NCBI GenBank assembly: GCA_014058105.1
Contig: JACGCM010000465.1
Coordinates: forward strand, 744,001 to 808,000
Reading direction: 5' to 3'
From: Kingdonia uniflora
Lineage: Eukaryota > Streptophyta > Magnoliopsida > Ranunculales > Circaeasteraceae
Length of the DNA stretch: 64,000 nucleotides
In this document: piece after piece, positions 44,438 through 55,252 of the stretch
Layout of the letters: each line of letters opens with the position of its first letter
Numbering within the stretch: the stretch's first letter is position 1
Translations under genes and position numbers: made by a program
The notes under the pieces: generated by a model
Told to the model about the DNA's origin: nothing
Database searches by the model: none
What the model saw: the letters and a program-made list of their open reading frames with translations, nothing else

Positions 44438-45292
44438 ATGGATTTGGATTCGATTGATCTCTTACAATTGATTTTGGGAAACGGTATCAAATCTCTCGGA
44501 TTCAACAAAGAGGGTATCGCAACCTTGGTGGGAAAACTGAGATCTGGGGATGGAGAGGCTCAGATTCCAGACCCAAAATTCTCTATCTCAAGCACAACAA
44601 TCAATGAGGAATATGGAGTGACAGATATTACGGAGAAGATTAGCAATGTGGAGACTAAGACCGAAGACACATCTTCTCAACAGCATCAAGAAGTTGGAAC
44701 TGAGAAGAACAAGAAAATGATTGTGAGTTTACTGAAGCACCAGGTGAGACCCATAGGGATGAAGCTGGATTAGCTAAGGGAGATGATGCTCCCCCCACTT
44801 CATATGCTGACAAGGTAAAACACTCCAACAATCCTGTTCATGTTAATATTGAGGATTTACCCAACCCTGGTAAGAGTAGGGAGTATCCTATGATTGAAAT
44901 TTCACCCAATGCTGTCAAAAGAGGTGTAGAAGCTTTCAAACAGTCTGATTAGCAGGATTGATCTTCAAAAGTTCACTTATGCTGAAATTAAATTGAAAGC
45001 TCCCAAACTCTGGAAATTAACTGGAGTTTGCTCAATCATTCCTATTGGTAAGGGATATTTCATTATCAAGCTGTCTGATGAGGAGGATAAGAAGTTGATA
45101 TGGAGCAAAGGGCCATGGGCTATTGAAGGTACCTTGATCAGACTTCATCCTTGGATACCTAACTTTAATCCAGAGACTCAAAAAGTAACAAATGGCCTAG
45201 TTTGGGTCAGGTTTCCAGGTTTGAGTGCAGAGTACTGGGATGTAGAGACCCTCATGTCAATGGGTAAACCTTTGAGCTTATTCCAAGGATAG
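44438..45292 (+). pseudogene. LINE ORF1 with DUF4283
   Basis: First frame: MDLDSIDLLQLILGNGI (44438) with acidic and TE-rich stretches to 44773. A shift leads to LWKLTGVCSIIPIGKGYFIIKL, IWSKGPWAIEGTLIRLHPWIP and LVWVRFPGLSAEYWDVETLMSMG (44993-45270). The knuckle part is lost at the deletion junction. Confidence 0.85.
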
Positions 45293-45543
45293 TGACTGAT
45301 GCTGATAATGAAGGTCTGATTAAAATCCCTGAGGCTAACGAGATCAAAGAAGCAGTCTTTCAGATGAATCCAGATAGTTCTCCTGGTCTAGATGGCTTTG
45401 GGGGATCCTTCTTTCAAAACTTTTGGGAGGTCATTCATGTGGATGTTGTTAGAGCAGTGAGATCATTCTTCATAGAAAATACTATGCCTGAAGGTTTTAA
45501 CTATGAAGAATATGTTATGCCTGAAGGGCCATTGCTTGGATGA
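45292..45543 (+). pseudogene. RT N-terminal piece left by deletion
   Basis: 83 codons: IPEANEIKEAVFQMNPDSSPGLDGFGGSFFQ matches the RT start in the LINE at 34.2-35.2 kb (IKATVFSMNPDSSPGPNGFGG). It ends in a stop at 45541 and the RT palm is absent. Confidence 0.88.
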
Positions 45544-46270
45544 GGAATATGTTATCTTATCAAGGCAGAGTTACTCTGATAAAGTCTATTTTGTCAAACA
45601 TTCCTATTTGCAACATGTCAGTCTACAAATGGCCTGCTTCTGTCACAAAGGAGTGTGAGATTATTATGAAAAATGTTCTCTGGTCTGGTAACCCAAGTGT
45701 GAGAAAGGTGGACACTGTGGGCTGGAAAAAAAGTGTGCAATCTAGTCCATAAAGGAGGCTTGGGGATAAGATGTCGTAAAGAAATAAACCTTTCTATGCT
45801 AATGAAGCTTGGTTGGGAGCTTATTCAAGGTCAGAGTGACTGGGCCAAGTTTATGAAGGCCAAGTACTATAAACCTAATGGTGAGATGATTACTTACTGC
45901 AATAAGTCCACTATTTGAAATGGGGTTAAAGAGGCTCTTTTAAAGATGAAGAAACAAGTTTTCTGGCAAGTGGGGAATGGGGCAAAAACACTGTTTTGGT
46001 CCGATCACTGGGTGTCATCTTCTAACCTTAGAAGTCAGGTTTTGGGGGATGATATGCTTCACATTACTACAGTCAGTCAGATGTTGCAGCTTGGTCAGTT
46101 TAGAATCCCAGATCTGCTCAATAACATGTTCACTCCCATAGGGATTAACTTTGATTTTGTAATTACTAATGTTGATTCTGAAGACAGATGCATTTGGAAG
46201 CCTGACGCAGAGGATGCTTCTCAGCTAAGTCAGCTTTTAATTATTTCAGATGCAAGCTTCCTATAGTCTG
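45540..46270 (+). pseudogene. RT C-terminal end and connector
   Basis: MLSYQGRVTLIKSILSNIPI and WPASVTKECEIIMKNVLWSG, then KGGLGIRCRKEINLSMLMKLGWELI, and TLFWSDHWVSSS, the order found after the RT palm. Frameshifts at 45735 and 45918. Confidence 0.85.
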
Positions 46271-46280
46271 GTGGGGATAT

Positions 46281-47300
46281 TTGGTGTGGAAATCCCCTGC
46301 AAGGCCTAAGCACTCTAACTTCTTCTGGGGACTAATGCACAAAGCCCTCCGTACAGAGAGTGTGCTTCAGCATAGAGGTAAACTTAAAGCTCCAATTTGT
46401 CTTTTGTGTAAAAAAGATGCAGAAACAGTGGATCATATTTTCTGGGATTGTGATTGGAGTCTTGAGCTGAGAGCTTGGGGTTGTCATCTGTTCCAGCTTA
46501 ATGAGTTGCATACATGTACTTGGAAGGAGCTGCTTGATCTGGTCACTACTTCTAGTCCCAGAGTGAAGGACATCTGGAAAGCTTTTATCATTATCTCTAA
46601 CTATAACCTATGGCTAACTAGAAATGATCCGGTGTTCAATAATAGGTCTGCCAACATGGCTCAGCTCAAGAGGAAGATTTTGTTTGATGTACATGAATGC
46701 TCAGCTCTTAGTAATTCTGCTATGTATAACAGTCCTTTGGATCTGCTCATTGTGAAAAATGTGGGTGCTACAACCAAGTTTAGCAAGGCTCCTCAAATTA
46801 AATCATGTTTTTGGGTCCCACTTGATGTTGATGAAATCAGAATACGCTGTGATGGTGCTTCTAATGGGAATCCTGGGGTTGGGGGCAGTGGTTCAATGTT
46901 GAGAGAAAATTCAGACACAGTGCTAGCAGGGGTCATTTGAAACTTACCCTACACTACTGCCTTTCCTGCAGAATGTGTGGCTATCATAGATAGTCTCAAG
47001 CAAGCTTAAGTTATGGGAAGAGACAAAGCTTGGGTGACTTCTGATTCTGAAGTTGCAGTGAAGTCCTTCATGGAAAACAAGATTCCTTGGCAACTTCAAC
47101 TAGATTGGCAGATCACTAAGAGTTTCTTTACTAGACTGAGATTCTCAGCAGTTTGGAGAGAAGTGAATTTTTCTGCTGATAAAGCTTCTAAGAGAGGAAC
47201 CGGACTGCCAGCTGGAGCTAGAGAAGTCCATTTGAGAAGGCCTTCTTTCATGAAGCAGATCGAAATTCCTTATAAGGAATACTCTAGATTTTGTTGTTAA
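46281..47300 (+). pseudogene. LINE zf-RVT and RNase H
   Basis: The 219-codon frame begins MVWKSPARPKHSNFFWGLMHKAL, with C-LC (PICLLCKKD) and H-W-C (VDHIFWDCD) zinc residues, then IRIRCDGASNGNPGVGGSGS. A shifted frame gives AECVAIID, then WVTSDSEVAVKSF with a catalytic-site Asp, and REVNFSADKASKRG. One of the better preserved RNase H modules in the window. Confidence 0.88.
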
Positions 47301-47392
47301 TTTTGGGTCTACTTGTAGCTCCATGAAAGAAGGCCTTCCCAAATGGACTTCCCTAGCTCCAGCTCGCAGTCTGGTTCCTCTCTTAGAAGCTT
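47182..47392. repeat. 71-bp inverted repeat at the LINE 3' end
   Basis: Arm 1 is 47182-47252 (AAGCTTCTAAGAGAGGAAC...) and arm 2 is 47322-47392, its reverse complement with few mismatches, around a 69-bp loop. A third partial copy of arm 2 follows at 47410-47441. Arm 1 is the end of the RNase H coding sequence. Confidence 0.92.
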
Positions 47393-47460
47393 TACATGTA
47401 GCTCCTTCTAGCTGGCAGTCTGGTTCCTCTCTTAGAAGCTTCAAGGAGCTACTATAAATT

Positions 47461-48290
47461 TCTTTTTGTCTTTCTCTAGTTTGCTAAACAAGCACTTAAT
47501 GAGCCATGTAACTTTTACGTTGTTATAGATTTGAGGTGAAAAAGGTCATATGAATGTCTCTAATAAGAGAACCATAAATAAACAGCCAACTCGTTGCAGT
47601 TGTATATCAATTCTTACAAAAACTGCCCCTTCTAAGGATCAAGTTCACATCTACTATTGTATTGCATCGGACAATTATAAAATTAGAAAATATAGTATTA
47701 AGTCATAATATGTAGTCATGGAGTGCCTACCGGGAAACCATAAGTGAAAAAGTTGATGCCAAATGTCCGGAAAACAGCTCCTCTCAGTAAAACATTTGTA
47801 TGCCTTACACCAGATCTGTGGATCATATCAAGAAATAATGGGTTACAAACATGACATTAATGAAAACAGTATTGAGAAATAGTCATCGAGTAGCCAACAT
47901 TTTGTCAAAGAGCATTATGATATGATATGTTTCATGGTGCAATCACTATAAATCTTTACAGAAGGGGGCAACAGCGAATGTGCATATTATGAGGATGGAC
48001 TGGGGGAAGGGGTGGTTCTACTAATGAAGAAGGGTCTTTCATTTTCTGTTAAGCTCAAATGAATAGGTAAACAACGTCATGTTGTATATTGCCCCCATCA
48101 AACAGCCAAGGTCCAAATTAACAAATGACATACATCTACTAGAACAACCCTATACATATACCTTTAATGTGTCTCTACCAAATAGAGAAAGAAAACAATT
48201 TTAGCTCATAACCTCAGCTTTTAAGGCTTTGATCATGCAAATTAGGGTTTCTCATGGAGGAACACTAAATTTGGGCACCAAAAAGTATGC
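47461..48290. other. AT-rich sequence, nothing recognised
   Basis: No coding, LTR ends or RNA structure noticed. Confidence 0.4.
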
Positions 48291-48294
48291 GCCA

Positions 48295-49345
48295 ACAAAT
48301 CTGTATAAATTGGAATACCTATGAATTTGGGGTGAGCCAATCTGTGCACGGTCCGTAAGTATAAAATTAGTGTCTACAGGAGCAGTTTCGGGAGCCCATC
48401 CAAATGGCTGATGGGATTTGATGTTGTGTTTCTTTCATATTCTATTTAATGTTCTTGTTTCTTTATTCCATTCAAGCTTGACCGTAATTGGTTGATTGAA
48501 TTGGAAATAAAAGTTAGGGTTTGAAGATAATTTATTTCTTATCTTGTTTAAATAAGAGGTTGTCAAAAAATATGATTTCCTATCTAGTAAAGCAAGTTGA
48601 ACCTCAAAGAAGTAATGTTTTTCGCAAGAATTTGTGAACAATTGGCTTATTTTATCTTATGTGTTCAAACTACTTGTGAGCATTTGATTTCCTCTATGGT
48701 GGTTTCCAACCACCGGTTTAAGACAGTACAACACTCCAAGACCTATGAGAATACATGGATGCACGGTTCTACAGAAACTATTATTACTCAGAGTTATTAT
48801 GCCACCTTTATAGTTAAATATGATTTCGATAACTCTTGGTATGATGCGGTGAAGATGGATGTAGGTGATATTCTACTAGTCGTCCATGGCAGTTTGATTG
48901 GCATGTTATACTTGACGGGCATTGAGATACATGTAGTTTCTTGTGGCATAAACAAAAGATCAAACTTGTATCATCTTCTACAAGTTTAAATGTGAAGATT
49001 TTAGGTATCCTTTTACAAACTGAAAATTTGATAACAGACATGGGGTAGTAAGTTTGTGGGCAAACCTTTCCGAATCAGGGGATATTGAAGCAAATCAGGG
49101 ATTATGATGAAGGAGCATTGTTTTGGGTAACCAAAAGGAGAAGAAGTCTATATAAATCGAGATAACCAGGAATTTGGGGCACCGCAGTTTGTGCTCTAAC
49201 CGGTGACCTAATTATCTTTAATTATAAAATGAGTCTTTTTTAAGGTATTGTTTCGTGAAACCATTTGGGCACCCAAATTGCTGAAAGGATTTAATATTTT
49301 TTCCTTATTTTATTTATTTTTCCAGTTTCATTATTCCATTGAATT
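48295..49345 (+). mobile_element. Gypsy protease relic between two diverged direct repeats
   Basis: The frame up to 48989 has NSWYDAVKMDVGDILL followed by VVHGSLIGM, corresponding to the Gypsy protease end (normally DILLGRPWL; here one base is shifted). Before it, CKHLISSMVVSNHRF-like text is broken. Segments 48295-48490 and 49140-49345 resemble one another (AATTTGGGG, TATAAAATTAGTGTC/TATAAAATGAGTCTT, TTCTTTATTCCATT/TTCATTATTCCATT). They might be LTR or spacer pieces. Confidence 0.55.
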
Positions 49346-49479
49346 ACGACCCTATGATGATGATGCTAGATGGTATATTGATAGGAACCGTGCACATCTC
49401 CACGTCTCCAATTTGGCACACTTCGTGGGACCCCTATTTTCTATGTTTCCTATTTTTGCAATATTCTTTTTAGATTAAT

Positions 49480-50140
49480 TTCCTAATGGATTAGGTAGTT
49501 TTTAGAAGGTTAGGGCTCTTCTTCTATAAAAGGGCCTAGGGTTAGTAGGAGAGGGCAGTTGAAGTTTTGGAGAGAAAACCCTAGTTAAAGGGTAGGGAGA
49601 GAGAGAAATCTAATTTTGTTATCAGTAAACTAATAAAGAGTAGTTATTTTTCTGTTAGTTGATTTGCTTCCGCATAGTAGCATCTATAAACTTGGAAACA
49701 TAGCGAGATTCGTTCCGTGGGGAGGTTTAATTTTACTTTCATGGTGATGTTAAGCCAGGAAGATTTAGAAGGATTATGGGACAAGTTCAGGTGGAAAGAC
49801 TGTGAAGTAGAAGATTACTTGGAAAATTGGATAGAACAAAGACTCGAAAAGGACGAAGGCGTACTTCTATGGAGAGAAGCCAATGAAGTATGGATTCCAA
49901 ATCGTCATGGATCCCAAAAGTTTTTATGTTCAAAAAAAAATCTGACAAGTGAGGCGTTTCAGATGCTTGAGAACTCTAATGTCAGAAAAGATGGGTTTCG
50001 GACGAGTGCAGGTGTTGAAATTGATATAGATGGTTTGAAGATTAACCACCACGATGTACCGACTAAGAGAGAGATTCCCCGTGCTACCAATTTTGTGGGT
50101 GAGGTAGGCGAAGACGCGTTGGAGAGTTCACGACCATGAT
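49480..50140 (+). other. Unknown open frame, gag-like position
   Basis: A 140-codon frame from 49717 that may start at a later Met (49740 or 49744). Charged: QEDLEGLWDKFRWKDCEVEDYLENWIEQR, then LLWREANEVWIPN and DGFRTSAGVEIDIDGLK. Preceded at 49480-49710 by sequence with a TATAAAAGGG block (49532) and GTAGTTATT-type text that could be an LTR or promoter. I do not recognise the protein. It may be a retroelement gag or the N-terminus of a host gene. Confidence 0.4.
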
Positions 50141-50160
50141 CCCACGAAAGAGTTGCGATT

Positions 50161-50740
50161 ATGGGCAAAGTCCACCCGATCAAAGTTACCAATCAAAAGT
50201 TCCAATCGAAAAACAACATCACCAAATCGAGGAAACCATGTAAAGAGGATGGAGGATTCACCGGTTCAATCACCGAAGTCCAGAGGACCTTCCCAATCAA
50301 GAATAGGACTGGAAGCACGATCGGATTCAATGGAGAGGTCGCTGATTTTATAGGTTGCGCTAGGGCGAAGAAACCAGGTCGTGAGAGAGAAGGAAGGCAG
50401 GCACGTGACCATCATGTGCTCAGATCTATTCCAGCAGACCCTTATGTTACCAAAGAAACTCCACTAGTTCAAACTTGAACCAAACCAAGCTAATGCCAGC
50501 ATGACCCCTCCAACAATAGTTACCGATTCCGATGCCACACAACAGTGGAGTCAAGAGATTCATGCTTCGCCTGGAGTACCCCCTAGAGAGGTTAGTTTTG
50601 GCTATAAGCAAAGGCATATATGGGAACCAAGAGGGAGCAAACTTTTACAGCAAGGTGTACTGACAACAGCTCCATATGTTGACCCGTATTGGATAGAGCT
50701 TCTGGTTCGTTCTTTCTACTGTGTGGGTCTGAAGACTTAG
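50161..50740 (+). pseudogene. Frames with a VDPYW segment shared with another element
   Basis: A basic frame (50161-50478, KNNITKSRKPCKEDGG) and a second (50501-50740) with FGYKQRHIWEPRGSK and YVDPYWIELLVRSFYC. The latter matches NQYQVFEPTRE...VNPYWVEFLARSSKC at 30.6-31.1 kb in order and spacing. Function unknown; a gag-type protein is an inference. Confidence 0.5.
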
Positions 50741-50759
50741 CGACTCCAAGTACAATGTA

Positions 50760-51225
50760 TCGTGTCAGCAGTTGGTAATACAATGAAGCAAAATGAGCTT
50801 CGAGATGATATGGAATCATTTTCTTAATCTTTTTGGAGTTTCTTGGGCATTTCATCGAGGCAAAATTTCTTCTTTAAAGACATGATGGTGCAAGCCTTTA
50901 GGGAGAAAGATTGGAAATTTTTATGGGATCTTACTCCGTATACGATAGGATAGGTGATGTGAAAAAAGAGGAACGAAAGACACTATAATGAGATGGTTAA
51001 GACCGAGGGAGAGATCGTCTTCGACATCTACGCAACTATCTTGTATTGGTCCTCTTCCTCGATATGCATGAAGGGGGTTAGATTTGAAGAACTAGTAATT
51101 TGGTGGAAGGATTTAATTATCGTGGATCCCGTGTGATATTGAGTACATTACATTGCTTTCCTTTTTCTTTTCCTCCTTGCCTTCGGGTTGCATCTTTCCA
51201 CATCGGAATTTTTTTCTCGATTGAG
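50760..51225 (+). mobile_element. LINE 3' fragment, zf-RVT type
   Basis: Frames give LFGVSWAFHRGKIS, REKDWKFLWDLTPYTIG, KKRNERHYNEMVKTEGEIVFDI and FEELVIWWKDLIIV, the C-terminal end of plant zf-RVT LINEs. Two shifts. No poly-A visible before the Copia LTR piece at about 51237. Confidence 0.72.
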
Positions 51226-51236
51226 TAATAAACTTC

Positions 51237-51510
51237 TTAAGCCACTTTTGACATGTCTTAGTTACTGCTGTAACAGTACTGTAGAAGTTCCTAGTTACTG
51301 CTGCATAATAGCTCCTAATTATTGTTGTAACTGACCTCTTAGTTACTGCTGTATAACAGTTCCTTGTAAATGATGAAACAGCTCTGTAATAGCTCTTTAT
51401 TAGCCTAGTAACAGCCAGTTAAGGGTTCCTGTAACAGCTCCTTGTAAACACTATATAAACCCTCATGGAGAGAAGAATAGATCAAGCAAACAATTCCAAT
51501 CAACCCATTA
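51237..51510 (+). repeat. Copia LTR fragment (TGTTAAAGCCACT family)
   Basis: Matches 41712-41983 and 55253-55531, starting at TTAAGCCACTTTTGACATG with the first bases changed. It has the same TTACTGCTGTAACAG motif series and TATATAAACCCTC block. It could be the 5' LTR of the Copia element ending at 55531, but a minus-strand fragment lies between. Confidence 0.8.
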
Positions 51511-52350
51511 GCCAATCTCTTAAGCTCAAAAACCCACGTGCAACCAACTGTATGCTAATGTCGAGAAGGAGGAACCAACGTCCAAGCGTGATTATTAAGT
51601 AGAGCATTAAACTCATCTGTCATAACAGCTAGAGAATAACAGGTTGGCTCCTCGCTAGAAGCATTGAGTTTGGCCGTCAAGGCACGAGGCAATAGATAAC
51701 CTATTGGGCCATCAGTACGTGTCACTGATCGTTGGGTCCCATCACGGAGGCGTGTAGCCGTCGGATGAATTCGGGTGATTAAAGGATCAACTTGTGATGT
51801 ACTAGCTGGGACAACTGATGTGGCATGTGGTTCCGAGGAAGCCAAGGTTGTTTAAGGCAAAGAGTCGGACATATTGTTGGGATCTGAGTTGGGGCTCGAA
51901 GGAGCTACGGATGGAGGCTTTGCTGAAGATGAATGGCGACACTGGTATAGAATACCAAACATAGGATCAAGTTGGGGTGCTAGTGCATCAACAATCGGCG
52001 GTGCTGGTGTATCAACAATCGGCGGTGCTGGTGCATGAACAATCGGGGGTGGGGCAACACCAGAGTGATAACCAGTACAAATGCCATGTCGGTAATCTCT
52101 TGTGAAACGGTAGAGGAATGTCAGCGTTCATGAGCTATTTGTGAATATTTTCAGATGTTTTATTCTTTTCTCTTGAGGAGTTTATATAGACCTTACAGGC
52201 AGCTGTTACATATGTTACATCAGTTAGTTATTACATCAGTTACTCATGAACTGTTACAGAGATTAAATACATATAAGACTGCACCAGCTGTTACAGAGAT
52301 TACTGGTACAGCTGTTACAATAGGGAATGCAAAAGGACTATAAATTCTAC
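51500..52350 (-). mobile_element. Copia fragment with LTR, opposite strand
   Basis: Minus strand: an LTR-like part (52350-52150) with repeated CTGTAACAG and CTATATAAACTCC, then a proline-rich linker and VDPLITRIHPTATRLRDGTQRSV, PIGYLLPRALTAKL, and MTDEFNALLNNHAWTLVPPS, the integrase-to-RT junction of Copia. It ends in RT text (GCTWVFELKRL) near 51500. Gag, protease and integrase core are missing. Confidence 0.8.
51983..52054 (-). repeat. 24-bp minisatellite coding for APP-IVD repeats
   Basis: Three copies (51983, 52007, 52031) of GTGCATCAACAATCGGCGGTGCTG with small changes. In minus frame they read APPIVD and two more residues per unit, within the Copia linker. Confidence 0.9.
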
Positions 52351-52729
52351 AGTTTAACACTTCACATATCCCAAACAGGTAGCATTCCTATTACTTTAAT
52401 GTCTAATAAGTTTCAGTTAAATAACGCCTATCATGTTCATTCCATGCGTAAGAGTTTATTATTAGTCGCTAAGTTCACCACAAATAACTTTGTTCGAGCT
52501 TTATTTGATCCATGCAGTTTTCATATTTCTGACTTATATTCGGGCATACCATTATTTCAGGGACAATGTAGAGATGGGTTATATCCATTTTCACTATCAT
52601 CACCTTCTCAAGCACCATCAGCCTTTTCGTCTTAGTTGCAGCACAATCAGTTGGGGCATCTTAATGCCAAAGTTTTATCTTTTCTATGCTCAAATAAAAT
52701 GTTAAGTACGAATTTTCACCTCACACATG

Positions 52730-53024
52730 ATTTTTATAATGGGTGTATGTTGGTTTAAATCCACACAGCTTCCTTTTACAGCTCATGAAATTCATGCTAA
52801 TCAAGCGTCAAAAAAGGAAAAAATAAATGGCAAAAAAAGGCAACTCTTTAGCAGTGGGGTTAGAAAAACTTTTCTTGGGAAGCCTGAATTCATTAGAGCT
52901 ACTGAAGATCCTCTTGTTGATTATTTTAGAATAAATTAACCTGTATTTTGGGCTTGGCTTTTGCCTCCCCCCATGTATCCTTTTTTCCATCTATTCAATA
53001 TTACTTTTTACAAAAAAAAAAAAG
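52730..53024 (+). mobile_element. LINE 3' tail inserted in the Copia element
   Basis: Ends TTCAATATTACTTTTTACAAAAAAAAAAAA at 53008-53022. Upstream are RNase H-end-like FTAHEIHANQASKK text and the TTGCCTCCCCCCATGTATCC block, similar to the C-rich tract in the LINE at 17.1 kb. Heavily 5'-truncated. The left limit is approximate. Confidence 0.65.
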
Positions 53025-53759
53025 TTGGTCTCCTACCTACTCAGACCTACGCACCTTCGGTTGTGCGTGCTACCCGAATTTAGGGGTTTATGTTTCAAAT
53101 AAGTAAATGCCACGATCTGTTGAGTGTGTTTCTTGGGGAACAATTCGCAGCACAAGGGATATAGGTGTCTTGATCCAGCTAATCACAGGGTTTATATCTC
53201 ACGTCATGTAAGATTTTATTAGTTGCGATTTCCTTTTGCTCAGTCTCCACAGCCTTCTTCGACACCTATTGATTCCCAATATGTAAAGATGGAGTTTGTT
53301 CCAGTTGTTACCTTACCAGCTCAGGCTGTAATAGTCTCGTCTATGATTCCTCTGCCAGACCAAGCACAACCAAATCCGGCAAATCGGTTCCAACATATTC
53401 TATTTGATTGCTCCTTTCCTTTTTATAGACGGACATATCAACGATCTGTTTAGCGCCCGGTAGTATTGCCCCGTGTTGCATCACCTCCACCAAAGAATAC
53501 TCCATCTGTGATCTGACCATATAGATGTCCCAACATCTAACATACTTTCTGGCCCTTCTAACTCATCTGTTCCAGTTGCTCCCACTTCACAACATACTAT
53601 GACAACCCGATTGCATGATGGCATTCATTGTTCGGTGACTCGCACAGATGGCACAGCGCGATATCTTCTTCCTAAGGCTCTGGTTGCTGAGCTTGTTGCT
53701 CTAATACCTGACCCACTTGTTATACTCAAGCTGTTCGTAATCCACAGTGGCGTCAGGCC

Positions 53760-55200
53760 ATGAAAGAAGAGTTCAATGCTCTTCTTAAGAACCAGACTTG
53801 GTCTCTTGTTGCTTCCCCATCTCATAACACTGCTGGTTGTAAATGGGTGATCAAAATCAAACGTAAGTCTGATGGCAGTATCGAGAGATACAAGGCACGA
53901 CTAGTTACCAAAAGCTTTCATCAGAAGGTTGGCGTCGATTATGATGAAACATTTAGCCCTATGGTTAAACTCACTACTATCCGAAGTGTGCTTAGTGTAG
54001 CCGTAAACAGGGGTGGGTTTCGTATCAGTTAGACATCAAGAATGCATTTTTGTATAGATTCTTGAATGAAGAGGTTTATATATCGCAACCACCAGGGTTT
54101 GTTGATCCACAACAGCCACATCATGTTTGTCAACTTCAGAAAGCTATTTACGAATTAAAACAAGCTCTACGAGCCTGGTTTACTCGTTTCAACTCTTTCA
54201 TTCTCCGATATGGCTTCATTTAGAGTAGAGTAAATCATTCACTATTTATTTATCGGCGTGGTTCACAAATTATGGTTTGCCTATTGTATGTTGATGATAT
54301 CATTCTTACTGGAAATGATCTTTCATTTTCATTCCTAGGGTCTTTTACTTCTTTATTGGGCAAGGAGTTTGAGATCAAGGACTTGGGACAACTATACTAT
54401 GTTCTTGGTCTAGAGGTTACTCCTCTTCAGCCTATGTTGCATCAATCTCAAACCAAGTACGCAATTGATCTTTATCAGCGAAGTTATATGCTAGAGTGCA
54501 AACCATGTTCCACTCCTCTTGTAGCTTAGTCACAACTTTCATCTCTTGAGAGTGATTTGATGACTGACGTGACTGAATATCGGCATCTAGTTGGCTCCTT
54601 GCAATATCTTACTCTCACTAGACCAGATATAGCCTACGCAGTTCAGCATGTGGTTCAATTTATGAGTGCTCTACGTATTCCTCATTTAATTGTTGTTAAA
54701 CTCATCTTGCGCTACCTGAAAGTTGGATTGAGTTTGGTATTGCATTCAGACCATCCCATAGTCCACAAGTTCTCATTGTTTACTCTGATGTAGATTGGGC
54801 AGGTTGTCCAGACCCTAGACGCTCAACATCTAGGTATCTGACATTTTGGGCCCCCATCTTATCTCATGGAGTGCTACGAGGCAACCAATCGTGTCTCAGT
54901 CAAGTGTTGAAGCTGAATATCGGTCTCTTGCTCTTTCATGTGCCGAGTCTATTTGGATTGCTTACTTGCTCTGAGAGTTGCATCAAACCCATTCTGGCAC
55001 CTATCACTATATATTGTGACAATCTCAGCATAACATATATGGCCTCTAATCCCGCCTTCTATGCACGAACAAAACACATAGAGTTGGACTATCATTTTGT
55101 CTGAGAACGGGTTATTTCTGAAAGTCATCGGGTGCAGTTTATTCCTTCAGTTGACAAAACAGCTGATCTTCAACCTAAAGGTCTTCATAAACAACACTTC
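53760..55200 (+). pseudogene. Copia RT and RNase H
   Basis: MKEEFNALLKNQTWSLV, CKWVIKIKRKSDGS, GVDYDETFSPMVKLTTIRSVLS (53760-54030). After frameshift, the palm with CLLYVDDIILTGND, the catalytic Asp pair intact (54272-54320). RNase H: HLVGSLQYLTLTRPDIAYAV, IYCDNLSITYMASNPAFYARTKHIELDYHFV (54560-55104) and DKTADLQPKGLHKQHF. Several stops. Confidence 0.9.
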
Positions 55201-55252
55201 CAATAGCTACGTTCCAAACTTGTCCGTTTACGACCGTCAAGTTTGAGAGGGG

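Larger units (their letters stand above)
44285..47460 (+). mobile_element. Internally deleted L1-type LINE
   Basis: Plus strand. The 5' end (AAGGGCTTAAGAATACGGCAAAAATTCG) matches the 5' leader of the LINE at 32219-38645. ORF1 is followed within the DUF4283 core by a jump to the RT start (45300), another jump to the end of the RT (45540), and then by zf-RVT and RNase H in nearly continuous frames. The endonuclease and RT core are missing. The 3' end carries an inverted repeat. It is a non-autonomous copy. Confidence 0.9.
52390..55250 (+). mobile_element. Decayed Copia element, pol and 3' end
   Basis: Plus strand: MRKSLLLVAKFTTNNFVRALFDPCSFHISDL with GIPLFQG (GAG-pre-integrase, 52390-52610), a LINE tail insert (about 52730-53024), the integrase-to-RT linker (53120-53760), RT with YVDD, RNase H, and the 3' LTR at 55253. 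Stops and frame changes throughout. The integrase core is lost. Confidence 0.85.

Noticed and set aside
47145..47444. 99-codon minus-strand frame that appears to encode an R/K-rich protein
   Set aside because: It is created by the inverted repeat of LINE RNase H coding sequence and has no independent support.
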